Assembly (NCBI RefSeq): GCF_004634385.1
Contig: NZ_CP037895.1
Location: 1,401,245-1,465,244, forward strand
Direction: 5' to 3'
DNA length: 64,000 bases
Origin: Thermaerobacter sp. FW80
Lineage (GTDB): Bacteria; Bacillota; Sulfobacillia; Thermaerobacterales; Thermaerobacteraceae
In this document: one piece after another, positions 41,822 to 50,743 of the stretch
Position numbering within the stretch: position 1 is the stretch's first letter
How the letters are laid out: each line of letters begins with the position of its first letter
Made by a program: the position numbers and the translations under genes
Notes under the pieces: generated by a model
Databases searched by the model: none
Told to the model about the DNA's origin: nothing
The model's input: the letters and a program-made list of their open reading frames with translations, nothing else

Positions 41822-43021
41822 ATGCGCGATCAAGGCGCATTTATCCAGTCTGTAAAGATAAGGAATTACAAGAGTATTGCCTCCTGTGAAGTCAAACTTA
41901 GCCCTATTACGGTCCTGGTAGGCCCCAACGGGTCTGGGAAGAGCAACTTCTTGGATGCGCTACGATTCGTGGCCGACGCCCTACGAACGACACTTGAGCA
42001 TGCCATTCGGGACCGTGGTGGGATCAACGAAGTTCGCAGGAGGTCCCATGGGCATCCGCATAACTTTGACATCGATTTGAGCATTAATCTGGCGGATGGA
42101 GCGAAAGCGAAATACGGGTTTCGCATAGGCTCTACTCGGGCCGCAGGGTATCAGGTACTCAACGAACGGTGTTTGATCTGGACAAAGGATTCGGGTAGCC
42201 ATTATTACGAGGTTCAAAAGGGAACCGTCACCAAGGCTAGCTTTGGAAGCTCTGGGCCGGGTCAAATCGAGAGCGACCGCCTGTTCCTCACCCTTGCATC
42301 GGGGCTTTCAGCATTTCGGAGCCTATACGATTCTTTGTCGCATATGGGCTTTTACAACCTCAACCCGGATGTGATGAAAGATTTGCAGGAACCCGATCCG
42401 GGAGAATTGCTAGCCCGCGACGGACGGAACATCGCGAGCGTCATTAGGCGTTTGCAGGAAAACAACGCTGAAGTTGTGAACCGCATCATGGAGTATCTAC
42501 AAGCTGTGGTTCCGGGAGTACGGTCGGTGGAGGTAGTCGATCTACAGCACAAACAAGCTCTCCGGTTCCGTCAGGCCGTTCGCGGTGCACGTGATCCTTG
42601 GTCCTTTGCAGCGGTCAATGTATCCGATGGCACGATGCGAGCCCTTGGAGTCTTGGTTGCGGCCTTTCAGACGCAGGCGGTTAACAAGTTTCCGGTTCCT
42701 CTTGTGGGAATTGAGGAGCCGGAGACCGCCATTCATCCTGGGGCTGCTGTCAAGTTGATGGATGCTCTTCTTGAGGCTTCGCGCCATACGCAGATTCTGA
42801 TTACTACCCACAGTCCCGAACTCCTAGATCATCCTGAGATCAAAGACGACATGTTGCTGGCCGTTGAGGCCGAGAAGGGGCAAACGTTCATTGCACCGGT
42901 AGATGAAACTACCCGCCGCGCCATTCGTGAGCAGTTATATACCGCAGGTGAGTTGTTACGAATGGGGCAGCTCCAACCTGATTTATTTAACGGTAAAGTG
43001 ATGAATCGGGACAAGGGATGA
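41822..43021 (+). CDS. OLD-like AAA ATPase of a putative two-gene defence system
   Basis: 399 residues, AAA_21/COG4637 type. N-terminal IRNYKSI typical of SMC/RecF/OLD ATPases, Walker A GPNGSGKS at 34-41, signature-like SDGT at 268-271, Walker B LVGIEEPE at 294-301 and switch His in TTHSPELL (328-335). It has no C-terminal nuclease of its own; the partner gene overlaps its stop (ATGA at 43018). ATG 41822 follows GAGGG at 41810-41814; ATG 41786 is less likely. Base composition falls to roughly half GC and codons such as ATT, AAA and TTG become common, unlike every neighbour, so it was acquired recently. Split ATPase plus TOPRIM-like pairs (PARIS AriA/AriB) are anti-phage systems; I infer a similar role. 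Confidence 0.85.
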   Translation: MRDQGAFIQSVKIRNYKSIASCEVKLSPITVLVGPNGSGKSNFLDALRFVADALRTTLEHAIRDRGGINEVRRRSHGHPHNFDIDLSINLADGAKAKYGFRIGSTRAAGYQVLNERCLIWTKDSGSHYYEVQKGTVTKASFGSSGPGQIESDRLFLTLASGLSAFRSLYDSLSHMGFYNLNPDVMKDLQEPDPGELLARDGRNIASVIRRLQENNAEVVNRIMEYLQAVVPGVRSVEVVDLQHKQALRFRQAVRGARDPWSFAAVNVSDGTMRALGVLVAAFQTQAVNKFPVPLVGIEEPETAIHPGAAVKLMDALLEASRHTQILITTHSPELLDHPEIKDDMLLAVEAEKGQTFIAPVDETTRRAIREQLYTAGELLRMGQLQPDLFNGKVMNRDKG

Positions 43022-43056
43022 GTAGCAAATATGATGGTTGCGAAGGAAGGTCTGGT

Positions 43057-43647
43057 ATGCGCCTCGCGAGCATCGTTGAAGGGCATGGTGAAGTCGACGC
43101 GCTGCCGGAATTAGTGCGGCGCATCGCTTATCACTTGGGGATTTTCGAATTGAATATTCTTCGGCCAATTCGAATTCATCGTAATCAATTTTTTGTGGGG
43201 TCGCCAGGGCTACAGCGCGCTGTACGCCTGGCGGCTTCCCGTGTTGGATCGAACGGCGCCATCTTGGTTCTCTTTGACGCGGACGACGACTGTCCGGCGG
43301 AGCTTGGACCTGCGCTCCGAGCAAGCCTTGAGCCTGTCGCCGCTGTGCCGATCGCTGTCGTTATGGCCAACCGTGAGTTTGAAGCCTGGTTCCTAGCCTC
43401 CATCGATTCACTACGTGGCTACCGTGGGTTACCTGAGAACGCGACACCCCCCGCTAACCCCGAAGCTGTACGTGGAGCGAAAGAAGTTCTCCGTAACCTT
43501 TTTGGACCTTCGCGGGATTATCGGGAGAGCGTTGACCAAGTGGCATTGGTGCACCGGATGGATCTATCCCTGGCACGCCAACGTAGTGATTCGTTCGACA
43601 AATTGTGGCGAGAAGTGCGGCGTCTGCTGCTTGGGGAACGTACCTAA
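43057..43647 (+). CDS. DUF4276 TOPRIM-like protein, partner of the ATPase
   Basis: 196 residues. VEGHGEVDAL at 7-16 holds the TOPRIM-type Glu, LFDADDDCP at 72-80 the Asp cluster, and NREFEAWFLAS at 105-115 is the DUF4276 hallmark. These acidic residues are placed as in Mg2+-dependent TOPRIM nucleases. ATG 43057 follows GAAGGAAGG (43042-43050); an upstream ATG at 43018 overlaps the ATPase stop and would add 13 residues. It shares the low-GC composition and codon use of the ATPase, and the two form an operon. It is presumably the effector released or controlled by the ATPase. Nuclease activity is inferred from the fold, not shown. Confidence 0.85.
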   Translation: MRLASIVEGHGEVDALPELVRRIAYHLGIFELNILRPIRIHRNQFFVGSPGLQRAVRLAASRVGSNGAILVLFDADDDCPAELGPALRASLEPVAAVPIAVVMANREFEAWFLASIDSLRGYRGLPENATPPANPEAVRGAKEVLRNLFGPSRDYRESVDQVALVHRMDLSLARQRSDSFDKLWREVRRLLLGERT

Positions 43648-43708
43648 ATTCTTGGCGGACATGTTGTGGCTAACCGGGACGAAACACGTTCAATGAATTG
43701 CCGGTAAA

Positions 43709-43735
43709 AGGGGGCAGGATGTTATCCTGCCCCCT
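43709..43735 (-). terminator. intrinsic terminator between convergent genes
   Basis: AGGGGGCAGGA pairs with TCCTGCCCCCT around a five-base loop TGTTA. Read on the minus strand the stem is followed by TTTTACC, so it is a good intrinsic terminator for the pyrophosphatase gene. It may also stop the island transcript arriving from the left. Confidence 0.85.
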
Positions 43736-43791
43736 CTAGGATGTTCGCGCACACTAGCTGATGCGGCTGTCGTTGAGAAAAGCACATCACC

Positions 43792-45801
43792 CTACAGCCA
43801 CAACGACGCCACGATGGGCGCGATCAACAGGGCGACGATGTTGATGATCTTGATCATCGGGTTGATGGCCGGTCCCGCCGTGTCCTTGTAGGGGTCGCCC
43901 ACCGTGTCGCCCGTCACCGCGGCGGCGTGGGCCTCGGTGCCCTTGCCGCCGTAGTGACCCATCTCGATGTACTTCTTGGCGTTGTCCCACGAGCCGCCGC
44001 CGTTGGTCATCTGGATGGCGATGAACAGGCCGGTGACGATGGAGCCCACGATCAGGCCGCCCAGCGCCTTCGGGCCCAGGGCGAAGCCGACCAGGACGGG
44101 GCCGAGCACCGGGATCAGCCCCGGCAGCACCATCTCGCGCAGGGCCGCCCGGGTGACGATGTCCACGGCGCGGCCATAGTCGGGCTTCGCCTTGCGCTCC
44201 ATGATGCCGGGGATCTCCCGGAACTGGCGGCGCACCTCCTCCACCACGTCGAAGGCGGCCCGCCCGACGGCCTCCATGCTCATGGAGGCGAACAAGAAGG
44301 GCAGCACGCCGCCGATCAAGAGGCCGGCCAGCACGAAGGGATCGCCCAGGTCGAAGGACAGCGCCTCGACGCCGGCCTTGCGGAGCTCTTCCACGTAGGA
44401 GGCGAAGAGGACCAGGGCCGCCAGACCCGCCGAGCCGATGGCGTAGCCCTTGGTCACCGCCTTGGTGGTGTTGCCCACGGCGTCCAGCTGGTCGGTGACC
44501 TCGCGGACGGAGTCCTCCAGGTCCGCCATCTCCGCCAGGCCACCGGCGTTGTCGGTGATGGGCCCGTAGGCGTCCATGGTGACGATGATGCCCGTCAGCG
44601 ACAGCATCGCCATGGCGGCGATGGCCACGCCGTAGAGGCCAGCCAGGTTGTAGGCCAGCAGGATCGCCAAGGCGATGACCAGGGCCGGCACCGCCGTCGA
44701 GCGCATGCCCACGGCCAGGCCCGCGATGATGTTGGTCGCGTGGCCGGTCTGGGAGGCGTGGGCGATGTTCTGCACCGGCCGGAAGTTGGCCGAGGTGTAG
44801 TACTCGGTGATGACGATCATCGCCACGGTGACGCCCAGGCCGATCAGGGCGGCGTAGAACAGGTCCAGGTCCAGGCCGAGCCAGCGGGTGACGGCGAAGA
44901 AGCCGACGGCGCCGACCACACCGCTGGCCAGGGCGCCCTGGTAGAGCGCCCGCATGATCGCCCCCGGCCGTGCGGGCGGGGTGGCCAGGACGCCGACGAT
45001 GGAGCTGACGATGCCCACCGCCCCCAGCAGCAGCGGGAAGTAGAGGTAGCGCGGGTCGCCGGCGAACTCCGGCGTCAGCAGGCCCAGCAGGATGGCCGCC
45101 ACCGCCGTGACGGCGTAGGTCTCGAACAGGTCCGCCGCCATGCCGGCGTCGTCGCCCACGTTGTCGCCCACGTTGTCGGCGATGACGGCGGGGTTGCGCG
45201 GATCGTCCTCCGGGATGCCGGCTTCGACCTTGCCCACCAGGTCGGCGCCGACGTCGGCGGCCTTGGTGTAGATGCCGCCGCCCAGGCGGGCGAACACGGA
45301 GATCAGGCTGGCGCCGAACCCGAAGCCCACCAGGGCCGAGTTGTTCTCCGCCCCGGTCAGCCAGACCAGCGCGGTGACGCCCAGCAGGCCCAGGCCCACG
45401 ACCATCAGCCCGGTCACCGCACCGCCCTGGACGGCGACGCGGAAGGCCGCCGCCAGGCCCGTGCGCGCCGCCATGGCCGTGCGCATGTTGGCGCGCACCG
45501 CCACGTTCATTCCGATGTAGCCGGCGGCCGCCGAGAGCGCGGCGCCCACCACGAACCAGAGCGCGGTGGTCAGGCCCATGCCCGGCGCCACCGCCAGCAC
45601 GATGAACAGCACCAGCGCCACCAGGGCCAGGGTGCGGTACTGCCGGTTCAGGTAGGCCGTGGCGCCCGCCTGGATGTGGCCGCCGATGTCGGCCACCGCC
45701 GGGTGGTCCACCGGCTGGCGGACGATGCGGGTGGCAAAGACGAGTCCGGTGAGCAGCGACAGCAGGCTCCCAACCAGCGGGATCCAGAGGTAGGCGTTCA
45801 T
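43792..45801 (-). CDS. hppA: membrane-bound proton-pumping pyrophosphatase, K+-independent
   Basis: 669 residues with about 16 membrane helices. The catalytic signature is complete: [30 protein letters not shown] and the C-terminal [18 protein letters not shown]. The residue that decides potassium need is Lys in [10 protein letters not shown] (Ala in K+-dependent enzymes) with Thr three residues on, so it should be a K+-independent H+ pump. It hydrolyses PPi and builds proton motive force. Cys in the usual DCAGMAAD is Asp here (DDAGMAAD). The start at 45801 is set by the [12 protein letters not shown]-terminus of the family and GGGGCAAGGGA upstream; the frame stays open further but is low-complexity. 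Confidence 0.94.
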   Translation of the reverse strand: MNAYLWIPLVGSLLSLLTGLVFATRIVRQPVDHPAVADIGGHIQAGATAYLNRQYRTLALVALVLFIVLAVAPGMGLTTALWFVVGAALSAAAGYIGMNVAVRANMRTAMAARTGLAAAFRVAVQGGAVTGLMVVGLGLLGVTALVWLTGAENNSALVGFGFGASLISVFARLGGGIYTKAADVGADLVGKVEAGIPEDDPRNPAVIADNVGDNVGDDAGMAADLFETYAVTAVAAILLGLLTPEFAGDPRYLYFPLLLGAVGIVSSIVGVLATPPARPGAIMRALYQGALASGVVGAVGFFAVTRWLGLDLDLFYAALIGLGVTVAMIVITEYYTSANFRPVQNIAHASQTGHATNIIAGLAVGMRSTAVPALVIALAILLAYNLAGLYGVAIAAMAMLSLTGIIVTMDAYGPITDNAGGLAEMADLEDSVREVTDQLDAVGNTTKAVTKGYAIGSAGLAALVLFASYVEELRKAGVEALSFDLGDPFVLAGLLIGGVLPFLFASMSMEAVGRAAFDVVEEVRRQFREIPGIMERKAKPDYGRAVDIVTRAALREMVLPGLIPVLGPVLVGFALGPKALGGLIVGSIVTGLFIAIQMTNGGGSWDNAKKYIEMGHYGGKGTEAHAAAVTGDTVGDPYKDTAGPAINPMIKIINIVALLIAPIVASLWL

Positions 45802-45873
45802 GTCCCTTGCCCCGCGGTGAGGCGGGTCCCTCCCTTCGTCATCATCCCGACGAGTGCTGACGATCCGATGAAC

Positions 45874-45879
45874 ATGATA
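45874..45879 (-). promoter_or_regulatory. candidate -10 of hppA
   Basis: On the minus strand TATCAT occurs 73 bases ahead of the start codon, with TGGTCC 17 bases further upstream as a poor -35. It lies in a rare AT-rich patch of the divergent gap between hppA and the glycosylase fusion gene. Confidence 0.45.
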
Positions 45880-46051
45880 AAAGTGTTGGAGGAACGGGAC
45901 CAGCCCTCGCCGCGAAACCCGCTGGGATCCGGGCCGGTGCGGGGAGGGAGCGGCGCGGGACGCGGTGGCCGCAGCAGCCGGTGAGCGGCCGGTGGGCCCG
46001 TCCCGCAGCCCATCGAACGCGCGGCGTCCGGCGCGAACAGGGTGGAGAGCC

Positions 46052-47383
46052 GTGGCGAAGGATGGCGACCGTCGGCCGCTGGCGTCGGACCCGGGCGCAC
46101 CCGATGGCGACGGCCCAGGGGCCGGCAAGGCCGCGGGGGATCCCGCCCAGGAGAAGGAGGCGGCCCGCCGGCTGGTGTACCGGCGGTTGCGGGAGGGCGG
46201 GGCGGCCCGCTTCCCCTTTCCCATCGAGGGGCGCATCCCCAACTTCAAGGGCGCCGAACGGGCCGCGGCCCGGCTACGGGAGCTCGAGCTCTACCGCCGG
46301 GCGCGAGCCCTCAAGGTGAACCCGGACACGCCCCAGCTCCCCGTGCGCGCCATGGCCCTGGCCGATGGCAAGACGCTCTACATGCCGACCCCTCGCCTGC
46401 GCGGCGCCTTCCTTCGCATCCGCCCCGAGGACGTCCCACGCGGCGAGGAGCGGCGGGCGGCCCAGCTCAGCAAGGCGGCGGCCTACGGCCGGTTCGTCCC
46501 CCTCGAGGAACTGGCCCCGGAGGCGGCGCCCATCGACCTGGTGGTGGTCGGCGCCGTGGCGGTGACCCGCGACGGTGCCCGGGCGGGCAAGGGGGAGGGC
46601 TACGCCGACTACGAGTACGCCTTGCTGCGCGAGCTGGGCCATCCCGAGCTGCCGGTGGTGACCACCGTCCATCCCCTCCAGCTGGTGGACCGGCTGCCCG
46701 TCGACCCCCACGACCTGTCGGTCGACGTCATCGTCACCCCGGACGCGGTGATCGAGACCCGCACGCCGTATCCCAAGCCCCGCGGCATCCGGTGGGACGC
46801 GGTGACGGAGGACGACCTGGAGGCCATGCCGGTGCTGCGGGAGCTGCGCGCCCTGCGCTGGGAGCGGATGACGGTGCCCGACGTCCTGGCCCCCGGCCTG
46901 GAGGTCGTGTTCGTCGGCCTCAATCCCGGCCGCGCCAGCGCCACCGCCGGGCACCACTTCGCCGGGCCCAACAACCTCTTCTGGCGGCTCCTCCATGAGG
47001 CGGGGTTCGTGCCCCGGGTGCTGCGGCCCGAGGAGGACCGGCTCCTTCTCCGGTGGGGGGTGGGGGTGACCAACGTGGTGCCGCGGGCGACCCGGGGCGA
47101 GGCGGATCTGGGCTGGGACGAACTGGCCGCGGGCGGCGCCGCCCTGCGGGCGAAGATGGCCCGCTACCGGCCGCGGCTGGTGGTCCTCCTGGGCAAGCAG
47201 GTCTACCGGGTCTACGCCGGGTTGGCCCGCACGGCGCGGGTGGACTGGGGGCTGCAGCCCCGGGAGTCGGTGGCGGGGGTGCGGGAGTTCGTCGCGCCCA
47301 ACCCGTCCAGCCGCAGCACGGTGCCCTACGCGGAGCGGCTGCGGCTCTTCGCGGCGGCCCGGGCGTGGCTGCGGGGGAACTAG
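46052..47383 (+). CDS. fusion of 5-formyl-THF cyclo-ligase-like domain and Mug-type DNA glycosylase
   Basis: 443 residues. Residues about 35-275 are COG0212-like: [18 protein letters not shown], and [14 protein letters not shown] (about 177-190), the nucleotide-binding signature of 5-formyltetrahydrofolate cyclo-ligase homologues. Residues about 285-440 are a G/U mismatch-specific uracil-DNA glycosylase: [20 protein letters not shown] with the catalytic Asn in [16 protein letters not shown], and the DNA-wedge loop APNPSSRS. The glycosylase removes U or ethenocytosine opposite G. GTG 46052 has GGAGAG just upstream. The junction lies near 46900. Why a folate-type domain would be joined to a repair enzyme is unclear. 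The 12-mer word occurs in the first domain (46488). Confidence 0.82.
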   Translation: MAKDGDRRPLASDPGAPDGDGPGAGKAAGDPAQEKEAARRLVYRRLREGGAARFPFPIEGRIPNFKGAERAAARLRELELYRRARALKVNPDTPQLPVRAMALADGKTLYMPTPRLRGAFLRIRPEDVPRGEERRAAQLSKAAAYGRFVPLEELAPEAAPIDLVVVGAVAVTRDGARAGKGEGYADYEYALLRELGHPELPVVTTVHPLQLVDRLPVDPHDLSVDVIVTPDAVIETRTPYPKPRGIRWDAVTEDDLEAMPVLRELRALRWERMTVPDVLAPGLEVVFVGLNPGRASATAGHHFAGPNNLFWRLLHEAGFVPRVLRPEEDRLLLRWGVGVTNVVPRATRGEADLGWDELAAGGAALRAKMARYRPRLVVLLGKQVYRVYAGLARTARVDWGLQPRESVAGVREFVAPNPSSRSTVPYAERLRLFAAARAWLRGN

Positions 47384-47446
47384 GATCGCTGGCCCCAGGC
47401 TCGCGTCCTGCGTACGGTCCCGCTCGCTGCAGGCTCCCCCTTCGTC

Positions 47447-47466
47447 TCCTGCAGGATCCTGCAGGA
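47447..47466. repeat. perfect 20-bp palindrome upstream of the MarR gene
   Basis: TCCTGCAGGATCCTGCAGGA is a perfect palindrome made of two self-complementary 10-mers. It lies 63 bases after the glycosylase-fusion stop and 43 bases upstream of the marR -35. It could be the terminator of the upstream gene or a second regulator site. Confidence 0.55.
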
Positions 47467-47495
47467 TGCCTTCCCCGCCGGCTTGTTTCACCCTC

Positions 47496-47537
47496 GAAAT
47501 ATTTCAACTTGACAACGACATCCGACGCGCCTACGAT
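47496..47537 (+). promoter_or_regulatory. promoter and palindrome of the MarR gene, leaderless start
   Basis: TTGACA (47509-47514), 17 bases, TACGAT (47532-47537): a perfect -35 with optimal spacing. Transcription should begin about seven bases on, at 47544-47545, which is the ATG itself, so the mRNA would be leaderless. The palindrome GAAATATTTC (47496-47505) sits directly upstream of the -35, a fitting place for MarR autoregulation. Confidence 0.8.
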
Positions 47538-47544
47538 CCCCGGT

Positions 47545-48405
47545 ATGAACGGCTGGGAGATCCTCCAGCAGATCTGGCGGCTGCAGCGGGTGGTCCTGCG
47601 GGAGGCGACGCCGTGCCTGGAGCGGCACGGGCTCTTCCGCATGGCCCCCTTCGCCCTGGCCATGGTCCGGCGCTGCGGCACGCCGTCCGGGGTGGCCGCG
47701 GCCCTCGGCCTGCCGGCGCCGACGGTCAGCCACATCCTGCGCCGCCTGGAGGCCGAGGGCTGGATCGCGCGCGAGCTCGACCCCGAGGACCGGCGCCGCT
47801 ACCGCCTGGCGCTGACCCCGGCGGGACAGGAGGCGCTGGCGGCCGCCCGGGCGTGCCTCCAGGCGGCCATGGACCGCCACCTCGAGACCCTGACGCCGGC
47901 GGAGCGGGAGACGCTGCGGCAGCTCCTCTTGCGGCTGCAAGGGGATCGCCCGGCCCCGGGGCGAGTGGCGGGCGCCGGCCCCTCGTGGCCTTCGTCTGGG
48001 GGCGGGGCAGCCTCGGGCCGCCCGGCCTCGGGAGGGCCACGGGACGGCGCCGGGCCTGCGCGGCGCCGGCCGGACGACGGGACGCCCTCGGGACCAGGGC
48101 AGGAGCGCTGGCCGGTGCCGGCCGAGGATGGACCGGTGCCGCTCCCGGGCGAATCGGGAGCGGCCGGTCGCCATGGGGCGGGTCCCGCGCGGTGGGATGC
48201 GGCCGGCCGCGAGGGGGCCGATCCCGCGCGCTGGGGAGCGGACGGCCGCGACGGGGCCGGTGCCGCCCGCGCGCCCCACGGGGGACCGGTCGGCGGCGGT
48301 GACGCGCCGCGCGAAGGGGGCGCCGGGGCGCCCAAGCCGCCGCCGGTGAAGACGAAAGCCGCCAACGGCGAAGGAGCGAGGGCCCATGACGAAGCAACCC
48401 GTTGA
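47545..48405 (+). CDS. MarR family transcriptional regulator with low-complexity tail
   Basis: 286 residues. Winged-helix MarR domain (about 1-135) with the recognition helix region APTVSHILRRLEAEGWI and the wing DPEDRRRYRLALTPAG. The last 145 residues are Gly/Ala/Arg/Pro-rich with repeated GxDPARWG and GRxGAG-type units and no domain. ATG 47545 coincides with the predicted transcription start, so no ribosome binding site is expected. The gene overlaps the following drug exporter by 20 bases, the classic MarR/efflux pair. The regulator probably controls the exporter and itself in response to a small aromatic ligand. Confidence 0.85.
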   Translation: MNGWEILQQIWRLQRVVLREATPCLERHGLFRMAPFALAMVRRCGTPSGVAAALGLPAPTVSHILRRLEAEGWIARELDPEDRRRYRLALTPAGQEALAAARACLQAAMDRHLETLTPAERETLRQLLLRLQGDRPAPGRVAGAGPSWPSSGGGAASGRPASGGPRDGAGPARRRPDDGTPSGPGQERWPVPAEDGPVPLPGESGAAGRHGAGPARWDAAGREGADPARWGADGRDGAGAARAPHGGPVGGGDAPREGGAGAPKPPPVKTKAANGEGARAHDEATR

Positions 48406-50410
48406 AGCGCAACCCGCCGCAGCGACCGCCGGCGGGGCCGGGGCGGCCGCGCCGGGCTTGCGGCCCGGGGAGCGGCGCCTGGCCATGATCGGCGTCATGC
48501 TCTGCATGTTCCTCGGGGCGCTGGATCAGACCATCGTGGCCACCGCCATGCCCCGCGTGGTCGAGGAGCTGCACGGCCTGGACCGCTACGCGTGGGTGGC
48601 GACGGCCTACCTGCTGGCGACGGTGGTCGCCCTGCCCATCTTCGGCCGGCTGAACGAGCTGCTGCCGGGCAAGTGGGTGTTCACCGCGGCGGCCGGCATC
48701 TTCCTCGCCGGCTCCGCCCTCTGCGGCCTGTCGCCGAGCATGGACGCCCTGATCGCCTTCCGCGCGCTCCAAGGCATCGGCGGCGGCGGCCTGTTCGCCA
48801 CCTCGATCACCACCATCGGGCTGCTCTACCCCCCGCGGGAGCGCGGGCGCGTCCAGGGCGTCTTCGCCGCCGTCTTCGGGCTCTCCAGCGTGGTCGGACC
48901 CTGGGTGGGCGGGCTGCTGACCGATCACCTGGACTGGCGCTGGGTGTTCTATGTGAACATGCCGGTGGGCATCGTGGCCCTGTACTTCCTGCTCCGGCAC
49001 ATGCCCCTCTTGCCGCCCCTGCGCCGCTCGGCCTTCGACCTGCCGGGTGCGGTCGCCATGGCGCTGTGGACGGTGCCGCTGATCCTCGCCTGTTCGTGGG
49101 GCGGATCCACCTACCCCTGGGGATCGCCCCAGGTGCTGGGCCTGTTCGCCCTGGCGGCGGTGGGCCTGGTCCTCTTCGTCGTGGTGGAACGTCGCAGCGC
49201 GCAGCCGCTGTTCGACCTCAGCCTGTTCGCCAACCCCACCTTCCGGTGGGCGGTGCTGGCGCTGCTGTTCTTCGGCGGCACCTTCCTGGGGAGCGTGATG
49301 TTCCTGCCCCTGTACCTCGTGCAGGTCAAGGGCTTCTCGGCCTCCAACTCCGGCCTCGCCCTGACGCCGCTGACCTTCGGCACCATGGCCGGCAGCCTGC
49401 TGGCGGGCCAGCTGGCCACCCGGTTCGGGCGCTACAAGCCGATGCTGCTGGTGAGCTCCGTCGGCTCGGTGGCGCTGTTCCTGGTCTTCCACGAGGTGCT
49501 GCGGGTCGACACGCCGCTGTGGCAGGTCCTCGTCCTGATGGTGCTGCTCGGCTTCTTCTTCGGCCCGTCCATGCCGCTCTACGGGATGGCGGTGCAGAAC
49601 AGCGTCTCCCGCGAGCGGATCGGCACGGCCAGCAGCGCCACCCAGTTCTTCCGCCAGGTGGGATCGACGGTGGCCGTCGCCCTGCTCGGCACGGTGCTCA
49701 GCGGTGCCCTGCACCAAGGGATGATCCAGCACCTGCCGCCGGCCTACCGGGCGGCGACCCAGTCCATCGCGATGCCCGCCGAGGGCATGGCGGGTGGCGT
49801 CGACCTGGAGGTCCGGGTGCGCCAGGGCTTCGAGGCGGTGCTGGCCGACGTGGAGAGGGCGCTGCGCGGGGACGAACAGGCCTACGCGCGGCTGCAGGCC
49901 GACCCCCGGGTACCCGCCGACCTCAAGGAGCAGTTGCCGAAGGGCGGGATCCGCGCCCGGGTGCGGGAACGGGTGGGCTCCCTGAAGACGGCGCTGGCGG
50001 CGGCCCTCGAGGGTGACGAGCGGGCGCGGCAGGCCCTCCTGGCCGACCCGGCCCTGCCCGCCTCCCTGCGCCGGCTGGTGGAGCACCCGCCGGCCGACCC
50101 GGGCGCGCGGCGGGCGGCCCTGGCGGCGGCCCAGCAGGCGCTGGACGCCCAGGTGGACGCCATGGCGGCCCAGGCGGAAGAACAGGCCATCGCCCAGATC
50201 CGCCGGGCCATGGAGCAGCAGGTGGACCAGGCGGTGGCCGCGTTCCGCGCCGCCTTCAACGAGGCCGTCACGGAGGCCCTGCGCCAGGTGTACCTCTACA
50301 CGGCGGCCATGGCGGTGATGGGGCTCTGCTGCCTGTTCTTCCTGCCGGATGAGGAGCTGAAGCGCGGTTACGCCCAGGCGGAGCCGATGCCGGCGCCCGC
50401 CCGGCAGTGA
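48386..50410 (+). CDS. DHA2 family MFS drug exporter with large periplasmic insert
   Basis: 674 residues. 14-helix EmrB/QacA-type exporter: LDQTIVATAMP (motif D1) in helix 1, GRLNELLPGKW after helix 2, and GLSSVVGPWVGGLL (antiporter motif C) in helix 5. Between helices 13 and 14 lies a 180-200-residue extracytoplasmic segment (about 445-640), Ala/Glu/Gln-rich and predicted helical, far longer than the usual loop. It exports hydrophobic drugs or organic cations by proton antiport. ATG 48386 lies inside the end of the marR gene and has GGAGCGAGGG before it. Probably co-transcribed with its regulator. Confidence 0.9.
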   Translation: MTKQPVEAQPAAATAGGAGAAAPGLRPGERRLAMIGVMLCMFLGALDQTIVATAMPRVVEELHGLDRYAWVATAYLLATVVALPIFGRLNELLPGKWVFTAAAGIFLAGSALCGLSPSMDALIAFRALQGIGGGGLFATSITTIGLLYPPRERGRVQGVFAAVFGLSSVVGPWVGGLLTDHLDWRWVFYVNMPVGIVALYFLLRHMPLLPPLRRSAFDLPGAVAMALWTVPLILACSWGGSTYPWGSPQVLGLFALAAVGLVLFVVVERRSAQPLFDLSLFANPTFRWAVLALLFFGGTFLGSVMFLPLYLVQVKGFSASNSGLALTPLTFGTMAGSLLAGQLATRFGRYKPMLLVSSVGSVALFLVFHEVLRVDTPLWQVLVLMVLLGFFFGPSMPLYGMAVQNSVSRERIGTASSATQFFRQVGSTVAVALLGTVLSGALHQGMIQHLPPAYRAATQSIAMPAEGMAGGVDLEVRVRQGFEAVLADVERALRGDEQAYARLQADPRVPADLKEQLPKGGIRARVRERVGSLKTALAAALEGDERARQALLADPALPASLRRLVEHPPADPGARRAALAAAQQALDAQVDAMAAQAEEQAIAQIRRAMEQQVDQAVAAFRAAFNEAVTEALRQVYLYTAAMAVMGLCCLFFLPDEELKRGYAQAEPMPAPARQ

Positions 50411-50743
50411 AGCACGGTGCCGGGGCCTGGGGCACCACGGCCCGGCGCCGGCGGGCTGGATGCCCGGAAGCCGTCGCGGACGGCCGGCGACGGAGGGGCG
50501 GTAGCGGGCGGTGGTGGGGGCGCGGTGGCGTGCCGAGCTCCGCGATCGGCGGGTGGAACGCGGCGCTGCGACCGATGACCCGTTGCACCGGGCGGCCCCG
50601 CGGCGCCCGCCCCGGGGGCCGGGCCGGACGCTGGGGCCGGCGGTTCGAGGTCGTGGCTGCCGGCATGGTCCGGCGGCGCCGGTCCCGAGGGCCCGGCTGG
50701 ACGGGACCGTCGGGGCCTTCGGACCCGGATCACCGGGTCTGCT
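50411..50743. other. convergent intergenic region with hairpin
   Basis: 333 bases between the exporter and the minus-strand MOSC gene. GACCCGG (50722-50728) pairs with CCGGGTC (50733-50739) around ATCA, close to the MOSC stop, a possible bidirectional terminator without a T-run. The rest is GC-rich with nothing recognised. Confidence 0.45.

Noticed and set aside
43057-43647. DUF4276 gene as a fragment of a larger nuclease
   Set aside because: The frame has its own ribosome binding site and start, a normal family length and all expected motifs, so it appears complete.
45802-46248. N-terminal extension of the pyrophosphatase on the minus strand
   Set aside because: The family N-terminus begins at the residue encoded at 45801; the upstream translation is low-complexity and overlaps the divergent glycosylase-fusion gene.
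50641-50660. GGTTCGAGGTC resembling a tRNA T-loop
   Set aside because: No acceptor, D or anticodon stems can be formed around it; no tRNA gene was found in the window.
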